DNA from: Acetobacterium paludosum
GTDB lineage: Bacteria > Bacillota > Clostridia > Eubacteriales > Eubacteriaceae
Assembly (NCBI RefSeq): GCF_008086595.1
Contig: NZ_RXYA01000004.1
Coordinates: 124,001 to 188,000 of the forward strand
Reading direction: 5' to 3'
DNA: 64,000 nucleotides
Positions 61,434 to 64,000 of this stretch are shown in pieces (within the stretch, counting starts at the first letter, position 1; every line of letters starts with the position of its first letter). Under the pieces are notes generated by a model that ran no database searches, was not told the DNA's origin, and was given only the letters and a program-made list of their open reading frames with translations. The position numbers and the translations under genes were made by a program.

Positions 61434-63197
61434 TTACTCAATCACTGCTAATATGGGATCGATGATTGTCTGTGTGGCAACATCGATAAAACCGTGATCC
61501 GTAATCGCAAATGACGGCAATGCTGCCAGGCAAATGAATGACAGAAACATAAAAGGTATCGTAATCGGAGAACCCAGTTCATGAATTGCCTGATTCAATT
61601 CTTCTTTTTCTACGGCCAGTTCTTCCGCCGATAAATCGGATAGCAAGCCAAGAATTGGATAGGCAACTTCTTGAACAACCTGGCCATTATTGACGACAAC
61701 CTGTCCGCCTTGAATCTCCGCAACACGGTTCACTGCAACAGCCATATCTTGGTGATTTGTTCCAAGAACAATAATATTGTGATTGTCATGGCCAACAGAA
61801 GATGCAATGGCACCGGATTTTAAATTAAAGCCGCCCATAAAAGCCTTTCCAATGTTTCCGTTTTTTCCATAGCGTTCTACCTGAGCAATATACAGAACAT
61901 CCTGTTCAACATCGCTTTGTACTACGCCATTCTCTACATTAAGTTCTACTATTCTCTCGATTGTAATGGGAATCCACGGCAAAGTATCCATTACCTTAAC
62001 CCTGGCTTTCTTAGCCGTCTTTGAAACGCAAATTTTAAAATCTTCCGGTTCTATTTTTTTGCTTAATTTAATCGTATTTAATAAAATTGGTACATGCTCT
62101 GCTTTTGGATAAGATACCAGCAGTTTTTCATTCTCCACCACCGGCTTTCCGCCAGCAATCACTGACAGCACTTTAAAATCTTCCGGCCCCGTTGTTATAT
62201 TAACGTCTGCTCTTTTTCCTGGCGCCAGTCCGCCAATTTTATGATCTAATCCAAATGCTCTGGCCGCATTTAAACTGACAAACTGAATGGCTTTTGCAAA
62301 ATCCGTTCCTTCTCCTAATGCAATCCGAACGGCATCATCAAGATGACCTCTTTTTACCGCGTCTATCGTATGCAAATCATCGGTAACTATACTGACCCGG
62401 GATGAATCCAGGTTATTTTCCAATATGGGTTTTAATCCATCTTTCAGTCCTCTTGCTGCCGACCCTTCGCGAATCATCACATGCAGGCCGGCCCGAAGTC
62501 TGGCAACCACATCTTCTCCAGAAAGCGATTCATGGTCGGTACTGATCCCAATTGCCGCACAAACATTCAGTGCCGGACCGGATATGTCAGGCAAGTGTCC
62601 CTGCAAAGATTTTCCTTTTGCAAGTGTTGCATCCATCGAGTCAAGCAAATCAGGAAAGCCGGCAAGAATATATTGTCCCACACACTCAGATAAACCCACC
62701 GCATCTTCACGCTCCAAAGCTTTCTTGATGATTTCAGTATTAAAACTTCCACCGCTTGTTTCCAGCTTTGGTGAAAAGGGCACATGCGAAGGGACAACAA
62801 AATAAAGTTTTAGATCGGTATCCTGCGCCTCCTCCAAAACAGCCTCAATGGCCTCTAGCCCAGCTACTACACCGACTTCATGCAGATCTGTAAATATCGC
62901 CGTTGTTCCGTGTTTCAAAACAATTTCTGCAAAAGGACGGATTGAAAGACTGGTGCTTTCCGGATGAATGTGTCCATCAATGAATCCCGGTGTGATGAAA
63001 TGACCTTTGGCATCAATAATTTTGGTGTTTTCGCCAATTGTATAATCCACATCTCCCACCGCCGCGATGGTATCCCCGCTGATTGCAACACCACCATCAT
63101 AAATTTCACCAGAATATACATTTACTATTTTTCCGTTTTTAACAACAATATCTGCAAACGCATTTCCACCTGCAACCGCTATTAGTTTTTTATTCAT
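61434..63197 (-). CDS. ade: Adenine deaminase
   Basis: It deaminates adenine to hypoxanthine. The 587 residues include FIDGHIHPESTSL (first metal ligands), the D-LH-EVG segment (FTDLHEVGVVAG), GHLPDISGPALN and SIVTDDLHTIDA, and a C-terminal domain with SSVGHDNHNIIVLG. The start at 63197 has GGGAGG seven bases ahead; the frame extends to 63215. The promoter is not clear (TTGACA and TATAAT lie 21 bases apart). It fits a purine-salvage or purine-breakdown role with the BMP importer. Confidence 0.95.
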   Translation of the reverse strand: MNKKLIAVAGGNAFADIVVKNGKIVNVYSGEIYDGGVAISGDTIAAVGDVDYTIGENTKIIDAKGHFITPGFIDGHIHPESTSLSIRPFAEIVLKHGTTAIFTDLHEVGVVAGLEAIEAVLEEAQDTDLKLYFVVPSHVPFSPKLETSGGSFNTEIIKKALEREDAVGLSECVGQYILAGFPDLLDSMDATLAKGKSLQGHLPDISGPALNVCAAIGISTDHESLSGEDVVARLRAGLHVMIREGSAARGLKDGLKPILENNLDSSRVSIVTDDLHTIDAVKRGHLDDAVRIALGEGTDFAKAIQFVSLNAARAFGLDHKIGGLAPGKRADVNITTGPEDFKVLSVIAGGKPVVENEKLLVSYPKAEHVPILLNTIKLSKKIEPEDFKICVSKTAKKARVKVMDTLPWIPITIERIVELNVENGVVQSDVEQDVLYIAQVERYGKNGNIGKAFMGGFNLKSGAIASSVGHDNHNIIVLGTNHQDMAVAVNRVAEIQGGQVVVNNGQVVQEVAYPILGLLSDLSAEELAVEKEELNQAIHELGSPITIPFMFLSFICLAALPSFAITDHGFIDVATQTIIDPILAVIE

Positions 63198-63316
63198 TTT
63201 GACCTCCCAATTCAATATTTTTAAATCATATTATTTTTATATGTTTAATATATATTATACTTTACCTTTTATTGGAAAAATGTCAATCGTTTTTTTTATT
63301 CACTTGTATATTGTTT

Positions 63317-63841
63317 TTAGAAACCCCGAGTATAGGGCGTTGCACAATCCAGGCAACATTTTTTGCCATTTTCCAGACGAATCATCGGTTCAGCTGTTTT
63401 TTCTCCGCAGACCTCACAGATCACACTTTGGAAAATACGGGCGGTTTCCGGAAGTTGATAATCAGGGGTCTTAAAATCAAAGATTTTATGAGCATCCGGT
63501 TCATTAAGAATATATTCTTCCTTCTCATCCCGTTCCATGTCAGGCATGTCCTTTAAGACCAGTCGAATACTTTTTCCGGTTTTTCGATTAAAAAAAGAAA
63601 AGGCTTGTTTGCCACGGTTTCGAAAAATGAGATTTCCTTTTCCAACGCTACATCCGGTAACAACCTGAACACCGTCGACCCCACAGGCATCATTTTCAGT
63701 CACACAAACAACTTCCTCATCCTTTGAGAAGTCAATATCAAGTGCTTTAAGCGCTTCCTCAGAGGCTCGCACACCAATGGCCAATCCCGGACAGTGATGT
63801 CCGTGAAACGCAACCGATTTTTTCCATAAATTTTGATCCAT
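63317..63841 (-). CDS. FmdE-family protein with C-terminal zinc ribbon
   Basis: 174 residues. The N-terminal FmdE domain has FHGHHCPGLAIGVRA and the Cys-containing NDACGVDGVQVVTGC stretch. The C-terminal end is a zinc ribbon: CEVCGEK, then CCLDCATPYT. FmdE was named for the molybdenum formylmethanofuran dehydrogenase operon; in bacteria it is linked to molybdenum enzyme loci but its activity is unknown. AAGGAG lies seven bases before the ATG. Confidence 0.88.
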   Translation of the reverse strand: MDQNLWKKSVAFHGHHCPGLAIGVRASEEALKALDIDFSKDEEVVCVTENDACGVDGVQVVTGCSVGKGNLIFRNRGKQAFSFFNRKTGKSIRLVLKDMPDMERDEKEEYILNEPDAHKIFDFKTPDYQLPETARIFQSVICEVCGEKTAEPMIRLENGKKCCLDCATPYTRGF

Positions 63842-63888
63842 TTTTCCATCTCCTTAAAAAGATATTAAATTCTTTGCGCTGTTCTTTT

Positions 63889-64000
63889 TTAGTTACCGCT
63901 GCAGCCGCAACTGCAGCTTTCATTTTCTTCTTCATCTATTTCCATTGCTTCTAAAAATTCCCCGATCTGATCAAGCCAATCGCCCTCATATAATTCAATC
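63889..64000 (-). CDS. C-terminal fragment of a gene with a CxCxC tail
   Basis: The minus-strand frame is open from the window edge to TAA at 63889-63891 and gives 37 residues: an acidic helical stretch with EGDWLDQIGEFLEAMEI, then a Glu-rich linker and SCSCGCSGN. The terminal CxCxC resembles metal-binding tails on small cofactor-handling proteins. The gene continues outside the window, and its family cannot be told. Confidence 0.6.
   Translation of the reverse strand, partial: IELYEGDWLDQIGEFLEAMEIDEEENESCSCGCSGN

Noticed and set aside
63216-63290. Sigma-A promoter for adenine deaminase
   Set aside because: TTGACA and TATAAT are present but 21 bases apart, too far for a standard promoter, so I do not list it.
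1-64000. CRISPR arrays, tRNA or rRNA genes, prophage
   Set aside because: No regularly spaced direct repeats, no tRNA-like cloverleaf, no rRNA segments and no phage structural genes were seen on reading both strands.

Overview
The window reads as a chromosome segment of a low-to-moderate GC, monoderm, strictly anaerobic Firmicute, most likely an Acetobacterium-like acetogen (Eubacteriales). The pointers are clostridial-type gene content, strong AGGAGG ribosome sites, a Mop-type molybdenum hydroxylase, a protein with the CODH/ACS-gamma/RnfB type Fe-S motif, FmdE, purine deaminases and a biotin pyruvate carboxylase. Genus is an inference from content, not from a marker gene. Most genes are on the minus strand in long, tightly packed operons. 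I see no rRNA, tRNA, CRISPR, prophage or intact insertion sequence.

Layout. (1) 1-5.1 kb: the end of a short-chain dehydrogenase, a P-type cation ATPase behind a yybP-ykoY (manganese) riboswitch with a terminator, and cardiolipin synthase. (2) 5.2-14.8 kb: an eight-gene operon that looks like an undescribed small-molecule system. It has an anti-sigma-type kinase, a STAS antagonist, two GH3-type acyl-adenylate/amide synthetases, the two halves of an asymmetric ABC exporter and two RimK-like ATP-grasp ligases. A large secreted Ig-domain protein is divergent from it. (3) 17.4-25.2 kb: pyruvate carboxylase, then aroB-aroA-aroC-chorismate mutase plus a small membrane protein. (4) 25.3-30.8 kb: a BMP-type nucleoside ABC importer and a divergent MarR regulator. 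(5) 31.0-35.5 kb: a pilin-like locus in the order of gspG-H-I-J-K-L-M (pilM/N/O at the end), without motor ATPase, platform or prepilin peptidase. (6) 36.2-51.5 kb: a Mop-type aldehyde oxidoreductase followed by about ten maturation/accessory genes: a dicluster flavoprotein, zinc-ribbon redox protein, methyltransferase, C_GCAxxG_C_C protein, radical SAM enzyme, AMP ligase, XdhC, NTP-transferase/HD fusion, histidine phosphatase and finally a sigma-54 activator. A near-perfect -24/-12 promoter lies about 450 bases upstream of mop, so the terminal activator probably controls the operon. (7) 51.5-55.5 kb: a second XdhC and an arsenic operon (arsA, an IscA-like Cys-rich protein, arsD, arsR) with no efflux pump. 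(8) 55.7-64 kb: a cysteine desulfurase-like protein with an Fe-S partner, a small coiled-coil protein, an ArsR regulator, argD, an amidohydrolase deaminase, adenine deaminase, an FmdE protein and a truncated gene with a CxCxC tail.

Functional themes: cofactor and Fe-S maturation around a molybdenum hydroxylase (regions 6-8), purine uptake and deamination (regions 4 and 8), metal homeostasis (riboswitch ATPase, ars), and a peptide- or amide-type product pathway with its own exporter and partner-switch regulators (region 2). The most novel-looking parts are region 2 and the sigma-54-controlled mop operon.
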